From the NCBI GenBank assembly GCA_029962745.1, contig CM057157.1, positions 28,726,732-28,790,731 on the forward strand: DNA of 64,000 bases. The letters run 5' to 3'. The notes below the pieces were generated by a model. That model did no database searches, was not told where the DNA came from, and worked only from the letters and a program-made list of their open reading frames with translations. Origin of the DNA: Echinometra lucunter. Lineage: Eukaryota; Echinodermata; Echinoidea; Camarodonta; Echinometridae. The position numbers and the translations under genes are program-made. This document shows, in pieces, positions 25,990 to 37,900 of this stretch (position 1 is its first letter; every line of letters starts with the position of its first letter).

Positions 25990-28900
25990 AAAATCCGACT
26001 ACTGATGGTACACTTGAATAACCCAGTATCAATCACCAGCTACTATTCAACAATCACTAATAATTAGTCATCATTGCACTCATCAATCTAGGATAAGTCA
26101 TGACAAGTGATTATCATCTAACTCTCGCTCTTTCAGTTTAGGATTCTGGGAAAATCATAAACAGCATCCAAGCACCTTCAATAACATCCCTCTAAACTCA
26201 CCCATCTGAAATCCTTGCCATCGAACTTGCGTGCGTTGGTGAATATCACCGTTCTGGCGGGCATGTTGAGCCCCATGGCGAAGGTCTCGGTAGCGAAGAG
26301 CGCCTTGATGAGTCCCTCAGAGAAAAGTATCTCAATGGTCTCCTTCAGGATGGGCAGTAGACCAGAGTGGTGAATCCCTACTCCTCTCTTCAAGAGAGGT
26401 AAGACATTCTCAACCTGGTACAGACAGAGATGGAAAAGGAGAAAAATGGTTACCAGTCTTCTTTATCAAAGATTTAAAAAGTATGAAGTTCCCAGAGAAC
26501 AGAATCTTAAAGTTCTGTGTAGGATGGGCAGCAGGCCAGAGTGGTGTATCTCTACTGCTCTATTTAGGACCAGCAAGACGGTCTCAAACTGGTGCAGATT
26601 GAAGAGGCAGAGGGAGAGAAATGGGCTACGTTTCTTGAAACCGTCATAAGTCTAAGTTCATGGACATCCCGTTGAAAGGTGTGTTAATTCTACAACACAC
26701 ATTTCAATGGAATATCCAAGAATTTAGACTTACGACAGTTTCGAGAAACACAGCCCTGGATACTACTACTAATTATAAGAAAAGCTTGGTTGCATATAAA
26801 AAACATACAGACTGATAATACACATTAAATTTAAGATTATTATTCAAGGAAGAAAAAAAAAAATGATCTTCATTCATAGTACATCATGTCTTTTACCTGG
26901 GGAAGTTTTTTGTCCTCCTCTGACAGGCAGTCCATGGCATTGTTGAAGACCTCTTCCACCAACGTCTTCTCTTCCTGGGTGTTAAAGTCCAGCTTGGAGA
27001 CCTGGAGGCCGTACGCCTCGCATTCTTTCTTGCTGAAGCTGAAGACGATCACCGGCTGGAAGCTTCTCTCCATCACCATCTTGACGATCTTGAAGATGTT
27101 GGATGGCCCTGATGATGTTAACGGTGGTTTGATCAAAGATTACATTTAGCGTATCATTCACCTTGTCAAACACCTTTTCTGAACCTAATCAGTTAAGACT
27201 GCTATTTTTGTTCATCTGTGACACTGATCATTTTATTAGTTTAAGTACACAAACAAATTTTATCGAATTTCGACTCTTTCAGTGATGCCCTTGACAATGA
27301 AATTTTGCAGGTCTTCAAACTTACAAAAATTGTAAAATGTCTGTCTGTGACAAATCAATTAGGCTCTTCCCTTGGTGCTTTCATCTTGAGCAACATGTAA
27401 CTGCTTTAGTTTACCTTATCCCACTTCTCTACAATTTGCAATATGATCTTAACATATACCAATTTGTCTTTCAAAACACTGTTACAATGTATTTTATTGT
27501 TTTGCCCAGCAGCTATTAAATAAATTAACATAGTGCTTGAGGTTCCATACTTCGAAAGAAGTGAAAGAGGCAACTGAAGCTGGACATTTAGAAGAATCAA
27601 ATTCACTTTTAAAATTATGTAGACCATCCTACCATTATAGTTAAACTGAAATACAAAGATACGAGGCCACAGCTCAGCATTTTGCGGACTAATAAATTCA
27701 GAGGCATGACTCTAGTGAAATCATGTCATTTAATATTCTTAAGTATAATTTTCATGAATTTAAACAAGGATTCAAGCTCACCTTTCGTACCTCCACGGCG
27801 CCCTCTCTGGTCACCCTTAGCTGCATCCCCGCCGTCTCTTAGGACTTGCATGGCAGCATTGAAGTTATCTTGACGAAACTCTCCCTGTGGTTGGAAAGTT
27901 TAATAATAATTATTACTTTTAAAGCACGAAAGGCTACCCAGCGATGCTTTACAGTGTATCCAAGCATTATCTGGACACTACGCATAAATCACAGAAATCG
28001 CATAAATCATTCATGCATGAATGATCATGATTTGTAACTACAGGCGAATCAAAGGCTTTTCTTTTTTATTCAAGTTGATATGAAATTCAGATTTTATAAT
28101 GGCATATCCAGAAATTTTGGACTTCAATATATGCCATTATAAAATACGATTATTTACGTATGGGACCGACCTTTAACGTCACCATTTGAAAGACGTGGCA
28201 AATGTAGATTCATGTCCTGCCAAAGGACATTAGTGCCGCGGCAGGGATGGTTCACCTTCTCCTTTTTTAGTGTGGTTTATGTGCAGTTTCCAGATAATTC
28301 TTGGATACACAGTACATGTGCACGCAGATAATGAAAGATGCTTTTCTAGCAAATAAACAAATTTTGTATCAGTGCAACATTTTACCTCACAGTACATACA
28401 TGTACTATAAACAAAGTTTGACTGACATCTAAAATCAAGTTCAGTGATACAATATGGCAAACATTATACACATTTTTTTCATTTGCATATGTATACTATC
28501 AATACTATCATATTAAAATTTATTCTTTGAATCAGTCATAAGTTCATACTCAGTTCCAACAGGTTGTCTCGATTCCGTAGAGCTTCATCAGAGCTGCCAA
28601 CCCCAACTGGAAAAAAAATCCTATTCTGTACTTCCTTTTATCCTATTTTCATGCCCAAAATCTTATTTTTGCATGAAAATTTTAAAAATACAACAGTGTG
28701 ATTCCCCTTTCACTCTCTTTGATATCCTAAAGAAAATACAATATTAATAATATGTATGACTTCCTTAATTATTTTGATCCTAACTCTTCTACATTGTACT
28801 TCTTTTATTGAAAATGATCTACAGTACAAAATGCACAGGTAGAGTGCACCGAGCATTGGGATAAATTTAAATGTTGATAAAATAACATGAAAATAAGATA

Positions 28901-31900
28901 AAATAAAGGTAATAAAGAATCAATGTCAGAACTTTCAAAAATCCTATTTTCATGGGGAAAATCCTATTGTCATATTCTCTCAAAAAATCCTAGTAAATAG
29001 GATAAAATCCTACTACTTGGCAGCTCTGCTTCATGTAAGAAATTTCATCTCTTAAAATGTCATTAAAATCTAGAATTATATGTACAGAGTAGAGAAAACT
29101 GTTTGAGCATTACCAGTAAATACAGGAACTTCGATAAGTGAACTAGACTACCATTACTACCCTACCTTCGGCAAGATTTTCCTTGCCCCCCCCCCATGCC
29201 TTAACCCATAGAGGTACAGCGTCTCCTTTAAGAGACGCTTTTGCAGTATCTGTTGGTTCCAGAATGTTGGGCAATATAGCTATAGGATAGCTATCGTGAT
29301 TTTATTCTGATATTACACGATAGCTATAGATTGCCGCCATAGGCCCCTGTGTTGAAAGATGTGACCTTGAAATATTATGCCTCCAAATCACACTTTCTCA
29401 TGCCCGGTTAACCCTGCAAACTACCTTCCAAGTTCGCCAGTGGACCAGTCGATCAAACTGTGATATCAAAACCTGAAATTTATTTTTCAAACTAAAAATA
29501 TCGACTTTTGATTGATACGGGATCCTACCTTCTTGTTGATTTCGCCGCTTGATTAATTTCCATTTCAATAGCGCGACCTCCGACATCTACACCCGATGGT
29601 CTCGGCCACAGGCGCAAGGCGAAGCAGCGTTGCACTCTCGCATGTGTCGGCGAACGCAGAGTGCGTGCGAGAGTGCAACGCTGCTTCGCCTAGCGCCTGT
29701 GGCCGAGACCATCGGGTGTAGATGTCGGAGGTCGCGCTATTGAAATGGAAATTAATCAAGCGGCGAAATCAACAAGAAGGTAGGATCCCGTATCAATCAA
29801 AAGTCGATATTTTTAGTTTGAAAAATAAATTTCAGGTTTTGATATCACAGTTTGATCGACTGGTCCACTGGCGAACTTGGAAGGTAGTTTGCAGGGTTAA
29901 CCGGGCATGAGAAAGTGTGATTTGGAGGCATAATATTTCAAGGTCACATCTTTCAACACAGGGGCCTATGGCGGCAATCTATAGCTATCGTGTAATATCA
30001 GAATAAAATCACGATAGCTATCCTATAGCTAGGGCAATACCTATCAAACATTAGCAGAAAGAGAAAAATGCACTGAAAAATTTGAGCCCCTTCCCAACAT
30101 TGTATGGTGTGGTGTTCTTGAATAAGAGTAGTTTAATTGTAACCAATCATTAAACTCTTTAAATTGGCAACACAATGAATAATATATAATCACTATTTCT
30201 GTGTTCAAATTGGCAATTTCTGATTAAATTTTACAATTCATTTTGGTTCATGTTATATCCATATTTCTTTTTTTCAAGCTATGTAAGCATGGAAAAAAAA
30301 ATTTTTGTTGCCAATTTAAGGAATGAAGATGATTAATTTCAACCTCAAGAAAGCTCTGTACTGCTATGGGTTAATAATGAAAATCCTTTCTCTGGTATTT
30401 TTACCTTCTCATCCACGACCAGATGGAGTCCATCGCCACCTGCTGGGAAGATATAATGCTGAAGAGGTACTGGACGATACTCTGTATATACCACATGGCA
30501 CGGCTGTGAACATAGCAATAAGAAGCATCACAGAGGAATCAACAACATTGTTATAAATTTTAACAAAAAAATTGATATTTCTGAAATCTTTCAGTTTAAA
30601 ATCACTTTTGGAAATCAATTTTCAGTGACATGCAAAGGATACATGAAAATTCTTGAGATTTCCTAAAACCTTGCATACAGATAGTTACAGGGCCCTAAAT
30701 TGCATCGGCCCGTGGAAAATTTCCAACGCCTATTTAAAACTGCCCCATCGGGTACTATGTGCAGGGAGTACATAAAAACACTGGACGTCATGGAGAGTAA
30801 TAGCGTTAGCGTTTTTTTTTTTTTTTTTTCTCCGGACATCCCTGGACTACATAATCAAGCTACAAAGAGATTACAAATGAAATTGAATGCAATTTTCCTT
30901 ACATTTCACTGGCTATCTGTCAATCCCCCAAGTCTCGAATCACACGCACAGCACAGAAGTGATCTCACTTTTAAACTTTGTGAAATAAATTCAACCCCTG
31001 TAACAAGGGAGGCACAATTCAACTTGCCAATTTTCATTTGAAGGTTTGAATATCTCTGCCAGCAAACAACTTCCCCAGCTCCAAGAAGAAAACATGGCTG
31101 CCTTCACTACTGCACCAAATACTTCTCCTTAGTCACTTAATCACAGGCAATGAAACCCTTCACATCACATTCTCCCCGGAACACTTTCACATTCTACCCA
31201 TTCATGTTCACTCAACCTCTCACTCAAGCCCAAGATTTCTCATTTGCATTTTAATGCCAATCCAATCACACACTATGAACACGGCGGACAAAGAAAGCGG
31301 ACAAAATAAACAACCTCTCATTCTACCCTTCACAATGGTTCTGGTAGTCAAAAGAACATCCCTTCACAGCTATTATTTTTAATCATGTAGTTCCAGGTGA
31401 ATATGCATGTGACACCTGTTCCACATATTTTAGACAATAGCAGTGAAGGGATGTTCTTTTGACTACCAGAACTATTGTAAAGGGTAGAATGTGGGGTTGT
31501 TTATTTTGTCCGCTTTCTTTGTTCATAGTGACAACTCCCTCCCTGGACCATCAACCTGTTTCATAAAACTTGTTATCAGTAACAACTGCCACATTTCTAT
31601 GACAAATTTGCTTTCAGCCAATCAGTTGCAAGGATTTCAGCAGCTTATAACTGTTATTGCAACTTGTTATTGGTAACAATGAAATGGGGTCCAGAACTAA
31701 CACAAAAGGGGAACAATGTTGGTTGAATGAAAGAGGAGTAAAAGCATCCAAGCCCAAGTTCTTTCATTTGCATTTCAATCCAATCTGATCACAACTCTCT
31801 CCCTGGATGGGACCAACACAAAAGGTAAACAATTTGGGTTGAATGAATGAAGAATACAGGCACCTGACAATCATTCTGATAGATTAGTTACATGTACTTC

Positions 31901-34900
31901 CTATCCAAGTCACATGACTTACTTGCCTGTGAAAGTAGCACATGTGCTCTACCAACTGTTAGGATTTAGGGATAGGTCATTTTCAAAATGTTTTCAACAT
32001 GTTACAAGCTATGTTACTTCAAACGTCAGAATGCATATTGCATAAATTGAGGGTTTCTAGGTCAGGCAAACATTTTGGCTTGCCCAACCTGAATCCACCT
32101 GAATTCTGAAAATGGCTCGCTGCAGCATAACAGAAACACATAGTGAGCATTGTTAGGTCTCTACAACACCACTGGGATGAGGGGGGAGGGGAGGGGGGGG
32201 GGGGGGGGGGGTGAAGGGTGAAACTTTGTCTATAGACCTGTTCCATTTGGGTGCTGTTCTCTATGGCAATGTTTATTTCAACAATAGCTGGGAGTCTTCA
32301 AGTGTGCCTAACAATAGTTTTTTTTTTATACACTGACAGCTATACACCTGACTCATTGCATGACCCATTGAATCATGTTTTCTCCGTATTTTGGAAGCCC
32401 TGAAGTTATGGGAGACATAAGTTACAGTATTTTGACAGTGAATAGGTCTATAACTTCGAAATTTTTCATTCATAATAGATAGCTTACCTCAGGAACAGCA
32501 CCAGGGTATTTTGATCGGGGGGCGAGATGATCCACAGGTGATTTTTATTTACGTTTTAAATGAACAATTAGGGCTATAATATAGTCACATGACCCTGCCC
32601 TCTCTTTCCCATACTATTTTTTTCTTCTTCTTCTTTTTCTTCTTTTTTTTTTTCTTCGTTTTTCTTTTGATCTGTTTAAAAATCATGGGAGGGGGGCTGC
32701 CCCCCCCCTGGTAGTGCTGCCCCTGGCTTACCTGTTTATGAAGGTGACAGATCCATTCTGCAAACTGCTTGGCATTAGGGATGGTAGCAGACAGAAAGAC
32801 ATAGTGAACATTGTCTGGAAGTAAGATTATGGTCTCTTCCCATACTACACCGCGGTCTGGGGAAATAAAAAAAGAAAACAAAAAACTGCATGTTTCTCCC
32901 CAGAACCCCTGGTTGCTAACTATTCAGTTCACCTATTATGCATAACGACAACTCAATAGATGACATTCACTTTGCATAGATAAGCTGTTGCTATATCAGG
33001 CAAGCCACAGGCAAGTTTCTTAGTTGTAAAGAGGAACTTTTGTTCAAAAAGTACGCATAAAATTAGTAAACAAATCAAAGTCAACAGAAACTCTTTATAA
33101 CAAGATATATAACAAATCAGTATACAAATCGATTAAGGGATAGGTAAACAAAAAAGGGGAAATATAAGGAATTTCTTACATCAAGTCTTTATTTGGAATA
33201 AAAAAGAACTTGTTCACATGATATATACACCAAAATCATGGTCCACTTGGCTCTTGAATGCTAGGAATCACACAACACACATGAGCAGAAAGAGAAAAAT
33301 TCGGTAAAACTCAAAAAAGTCTGTTTCCAATACAGAATGTTGTGCAGTTATAAAATAAGAGCAATTCAAAGGTAACTAATTATCAAACTCTACAAGTTGG
33401 CAACTCAGTGAAAAATCACTTAATTACATTTTTGTGTGCAAATTGGCAATGTTTCTACCAAATTTTGCAATTTTTCACTCAATTTGGTTCATGTTATATA
33501 AACTTTTATAAATGGTGCCAATTTGAGGAAGAAAAAGTGATTAACTTAGAACTTAACAAAACGATGGACTGCTATGAGTTAATATCCACTTACTTTTGTC
33601 TCTCATGTAATGGATCTCATCAAAGATTACCCAGCCAACCTCTCTCATGATCTCTGACCCTCGATACAACATGCTCCTTAAAATCTGCAATCAAAATGAA
33701 GTAATCACTTGAAGATACATTTCAAGAAATATAGTCGGAAGCTAGACAAGATGTAGAACGGCTCCCCAAAATTACTTTCATGACAAAAATTTCTTATTTG
33801 AGGGAAATTCATAATATGGCCTCATGCTTGGTACACAATACACAAATATAAAATATCTCTAGCCATATGAATACCCCCTAAAAAGAATCCTTAAATATTT
33901 CAAAGAAAATTTTCTTTTTCAAATTCTAATTACACCCAATAGAATGAAAGAACACTGACACGCACCTACAAAAACAGGGGCTTCGAAAAGTATATGAAAG
34001 CATGATCAGATGGAATATGAATTATGTCAAGTTCAGAAATACAGAAGTTTTTAATTCACGTTTTGTTACACTTTCCTTCTGCTAGGGATTTATCAGTATA
34101 CGGTCTGGACTGGTATATTTCAATTGTGTTATATTGCACAAATTAAAGGGGGTACCCAATGCTGAAACAATGTTAGTTCATTTAAAAGAGCGTGATTTCA
34201 TTAGCAGAAAATCATCTGCCTAAATTTGCAATTTAAGTCGTGTTGCCAAGGAAACCCCAAATGTGCTAAAATTTCAGGATATTTTTGACCCCTCAGCTGT
34301 GACCCAGTTTCAACTGGGTACCCACTTTTACGTCAAAATGACGTCAAAGTGGGTACCATGTCGCGCAATTTTAGCAAAATGCGCGCAAGGTATAATACAT
34401 TTTGTACAGTCTAGCGCGCAGCACAACTGCAATGCGCGAAGCTGGGTACCCACTTTTACGTCATACCTCGTGCTCAAATTTTTTGGTCAACTCTTGACTT
34501 TTTATGAGAAAATTATCCAAAATGCATTGATTTCGACTGAAAATCATCAAATTTTTAATGTTATTCTTCTTAGAATTCTGTTCTCGATCATATATCAAAA
34601 TTTTGTTTACCATTGTGTATTCACTTTAAAGGAACAACATACCTTGGAAGTGGGTGCAACTGAACTCACTTTTACGTTGACAACATTTTTCCTGCTTGTC
34701 AGAAAATTCCAGAGTATAAATGTGGACTTAAAAAGCTGATGCCTTTTGTTTTCTTCTGTTTGTAAAAGAATTGAGGACGTGTCTGCCTTATAAATAACAT
34801 TTAGGTGAGTAAAAATGCACTCCTCTTTAAAGAAAAAAAAATTCTTTTGGGCCTGTGGCTGCCTGTAAAATGCAACTGACCTCTGTGGTCATAATGAGAC

Positions 34901-37900
34901 AACTAGCGGATGGGTTGATGGTCACATCCCCAGTCATTAGACCAACATCCTGGAACTCCTCAAACAGCTCTCTGTACTTCTGGTTGCTCAAAGCCTTGAT
35001 TGGAGTGGTGTATATCACCCTCTGTTTATCTCTCAAAGACATGGCTATGGCATATCTGAGAAAAACAAGGAAAGATATGATCACAATCTTTTAATATGCA
35101 TGCTTTATCATGGCACTGACCAGATTTATATGCATGGGTGAAATGATGAAACACTTTTAGGTGAAGCAAAACAAAGCAGCACATCTAAATAAAAAAGAAA
35201 TTATAAGAAGGTTTAAGTCAGCCACTTGGCTTCAAATACATGTATATCCTTACTAGTATTTTAAATTGTTCCCATTAACACAAAGACCTAGATCTACTGG
35301 AAAAGCAGAGAAATACTATTTTCTGTATAAGAAGAAGGATAAGAAGAAGGAGGAGAACAAGAAGGAAAAGGAGGAGGGGAGGAAGGAAAAAAAATGAAGA
35401 AGAAGGAGGAGGAGAAGAAGAAGAAGAAGAAGAAGAAGAAGAAGAAGAAGAAGAAGAAGAAGAAGAAACAGAAGAAGTAGAAGAAGAAGAGGAAGAAAAA
35501 GAAGAAGAAAGAAACATGATTTAAAAATTCACTTACTCTGCACAAACTGTCTTTCCAGCTGAGGTATGAGCCGATACCAGCACTGACTGATTGTTTTCTA
35601 GACATTTGATAGCCTCCTTCTGAAAGGGATCCAGAATGAATGGATACTCCTACAAGAAATAACACATGACACGCAAGAGGAATCAGCAATCATGAATACA
35701 GTCATAGGACAAATGTATCTTGATTTCATTTCAGGTTGATAAGCAGTATGGTTAAATTTTCTAGACATTTGATGGCCTCCTAGAATGGATCTAGAATGAA
35801 TTAATACTCTTAGGGGAAAAAAATGTGAGGCCATGAGCACGATTAATGATGAAAAACAAAAACAAGGGGCAAAATATCATACACCGATTCCATTTCAGGC
35901 TGATAACCTTAAACTTCATACAAGTAAATAGTCTATGAAATAAACCTGTCTCTATGTAAAAACATATAAGCTCAGGCCAGAAAATGCAATAAAACTAGGA
36001 AACAATCCCTTTTCATTATTTCTCTCATACTATTTAAAGACTTCAGACAATTTCAAATCACATAAAATCAATCTCTCCAAAGTGATAAAAGTTTTACAAT
36101 AAGAACTACAACTTGTTTGAAAAGTGAGAGGTCCAAGGTATACATGTTATGATACCAGGTATGATGGAATTTTTTTTTTTTTAATTGCGAACATTAAGTG
36201 ACACACACAAAAAATATTATTTCACTTAATATTCTATCTGATATAACCTCCAGTATGGCTTTCAGCTACAAACAGTCATCAGATTCGAAACATATGGGAC
36301 AAAATAGCTTGCACTTGCCCACATAGAAAAATCAAGCATTACTGTTAGCATTATCTTTGGTTTTCTATGACATCACACATCATTTTGTTGATTTGTAAAT
36401 CTAAAGGATGCACAGACTGGGAAATGATAATAAGATAGGTCCTGATGCGTACCTTTGCTGCCTTTTTGTTTGTGGGTTCCAGAGGTTTGAATTCTTCATC
36501 AATGGGTATGGCCACTTCGTGGGTACATCCTTCCAGACACTCCACATCATGGGTCTTTACCTGAGGTAGGATCTCAGACAAACTGCGGACGTAGAGGGCA
36601 AAAGTCATCTCTTATTATTAGACTCACAATCACATAAAGACTGATACAAAGGAGGCGCTGTGGCTCAGTGGTAGAGCAGTAATCTCATAACCGGGAGTAC
36701 CCGGGTTCGATATCAAATGGAGGTGCTAATGCCCTTTGGTAAGGTATTAATCCTCATTACCAAGTCCTTCAGATGGGACTTAAAGATGTTCTGGTCGCTT
36801 ACTAACAAGCATTCATACACATGCTTTCTTAGCAGTCAGGTAAAATAACCAACCATTTAACCATTTAACAAAAAGTCACTAATGATTACATTATGGCAGC
36901 AGCAAAACCATTTAGATTAGCTTCATGTGGGATGGCTACTTTAATGCATACATCCCCCAGACCTAACATAATTCTTCACTTGGGGTAATATCTCTTGATA
37001 GACTCTGAATATAGAGGTCAAATGTCATTGTTTATCATCAATCACACACAAAGTGATACAGAAATCATTTAACACGATGTCCACACTGCATAATATAGCA
37101 CGTTGGTTTATCTTTGGTTGCTATAACCACTTCATTCTTACATCCCTCGAGACACTAAAAATTATGGGTCTTCACTAGAGAAATAATAAAATTGTAAAGA
37201 CTGTGAAGGTGTTTTCAGCCTATTTTCATGTGACTTTGCCTGAAAAATATTGTCCACAAAAATGAAGGTTAATCTCTTAGATAATCTCAGCATATCTAAG
37301 AAAGAGGATGATGGTTTGGGTTTACTTACTTGAGTTCTTCTGTGATGAGAGAAACCTTTGGCCTTTTGACCTCTGCTGGGTCAGAAGCGGTCGAACCCTC
37401 GGCTGCTCGCTTGTTTGATGATCCACCTAAAGCTTCAGAACTGGGAGAAGAGAAGAGAAAAGAAGCAAAGGGAGAGGGAAGAAATTACAAATGAGATCCA
37501 GGTACAATAATACGCCAGAAGAAGAGGCAAAAGGTTTGACAATTAATATGACATCGGTAACTGTATGTTTCCATCAGCAAAAATATCCTTATGGATACAT
37601 TCATGCTGACTTAGTTGATGGAAAGCATTACAGGCCCTATTAAAAAAAAGGTATGTTTTCATGTTGATAAATGCCCAAGAGTCTCTTCTGTCAAGTGCCA
37701 CTAACAAAACAGATATTTGTTCATGCTTGGGCGAGCACCAATGTTTTGTCCGGTGCCTGAAAAATGACTTGCACAATCACTTGAGAGGAGTGTCTCTGTA
37801 ATCAGACTTTTGTGAAGAGTTCAGGGAGCCTATTTGGGAGATGGACTTGAAAAAGTGATATATGGATTGCTCAAGAAATTACTAATTTTTGACTGTCTGA

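Larger units (their letters stand above)
31223..31855. repeat. Diverged segmental duplication whose first copy holds two transposons
   Basis: The copy at 31750-31855 (AGCCCAAG, TCATTTGCATT, CAATCCAATC, CTCCCTGGA, AACACAAAAGG) matches 31223-31270 plus 31531-31553 plus 31692-31740. The palindrome at 31271 and the family P copy at 31554 interrupt the first copy, so the second approximates the empty site. Confidence 0.65.

Noticed and set aside
32096..32150. Further decayed copy of MTR4 exon 7
   Set aside because: About 30 bases (ACATAGTGAGCATTGTTAGG) resemble exon 7 text at about 32790, but the match is short and flanks do not align, so it was not counted with the four relics.
34263..34739. 158-codon plus-strand frame
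   Set aside because: No domain-like features; it crosses hairpin repeats and transposon-like sequence in an MTR4 intron.
35275..35689. Ser- or Phe-rich frames
   Set aside because: Produced by the GAA/TTC simple repeat, overlapping MTR4 exon 4 on the same strand in a wrong frame.
36651..36715. tRNA gene
   Set aside because: A and B boxes are present but there is no acceptor-stem closure; a SINE body follows, and related heads recur at 47069 and 52943.
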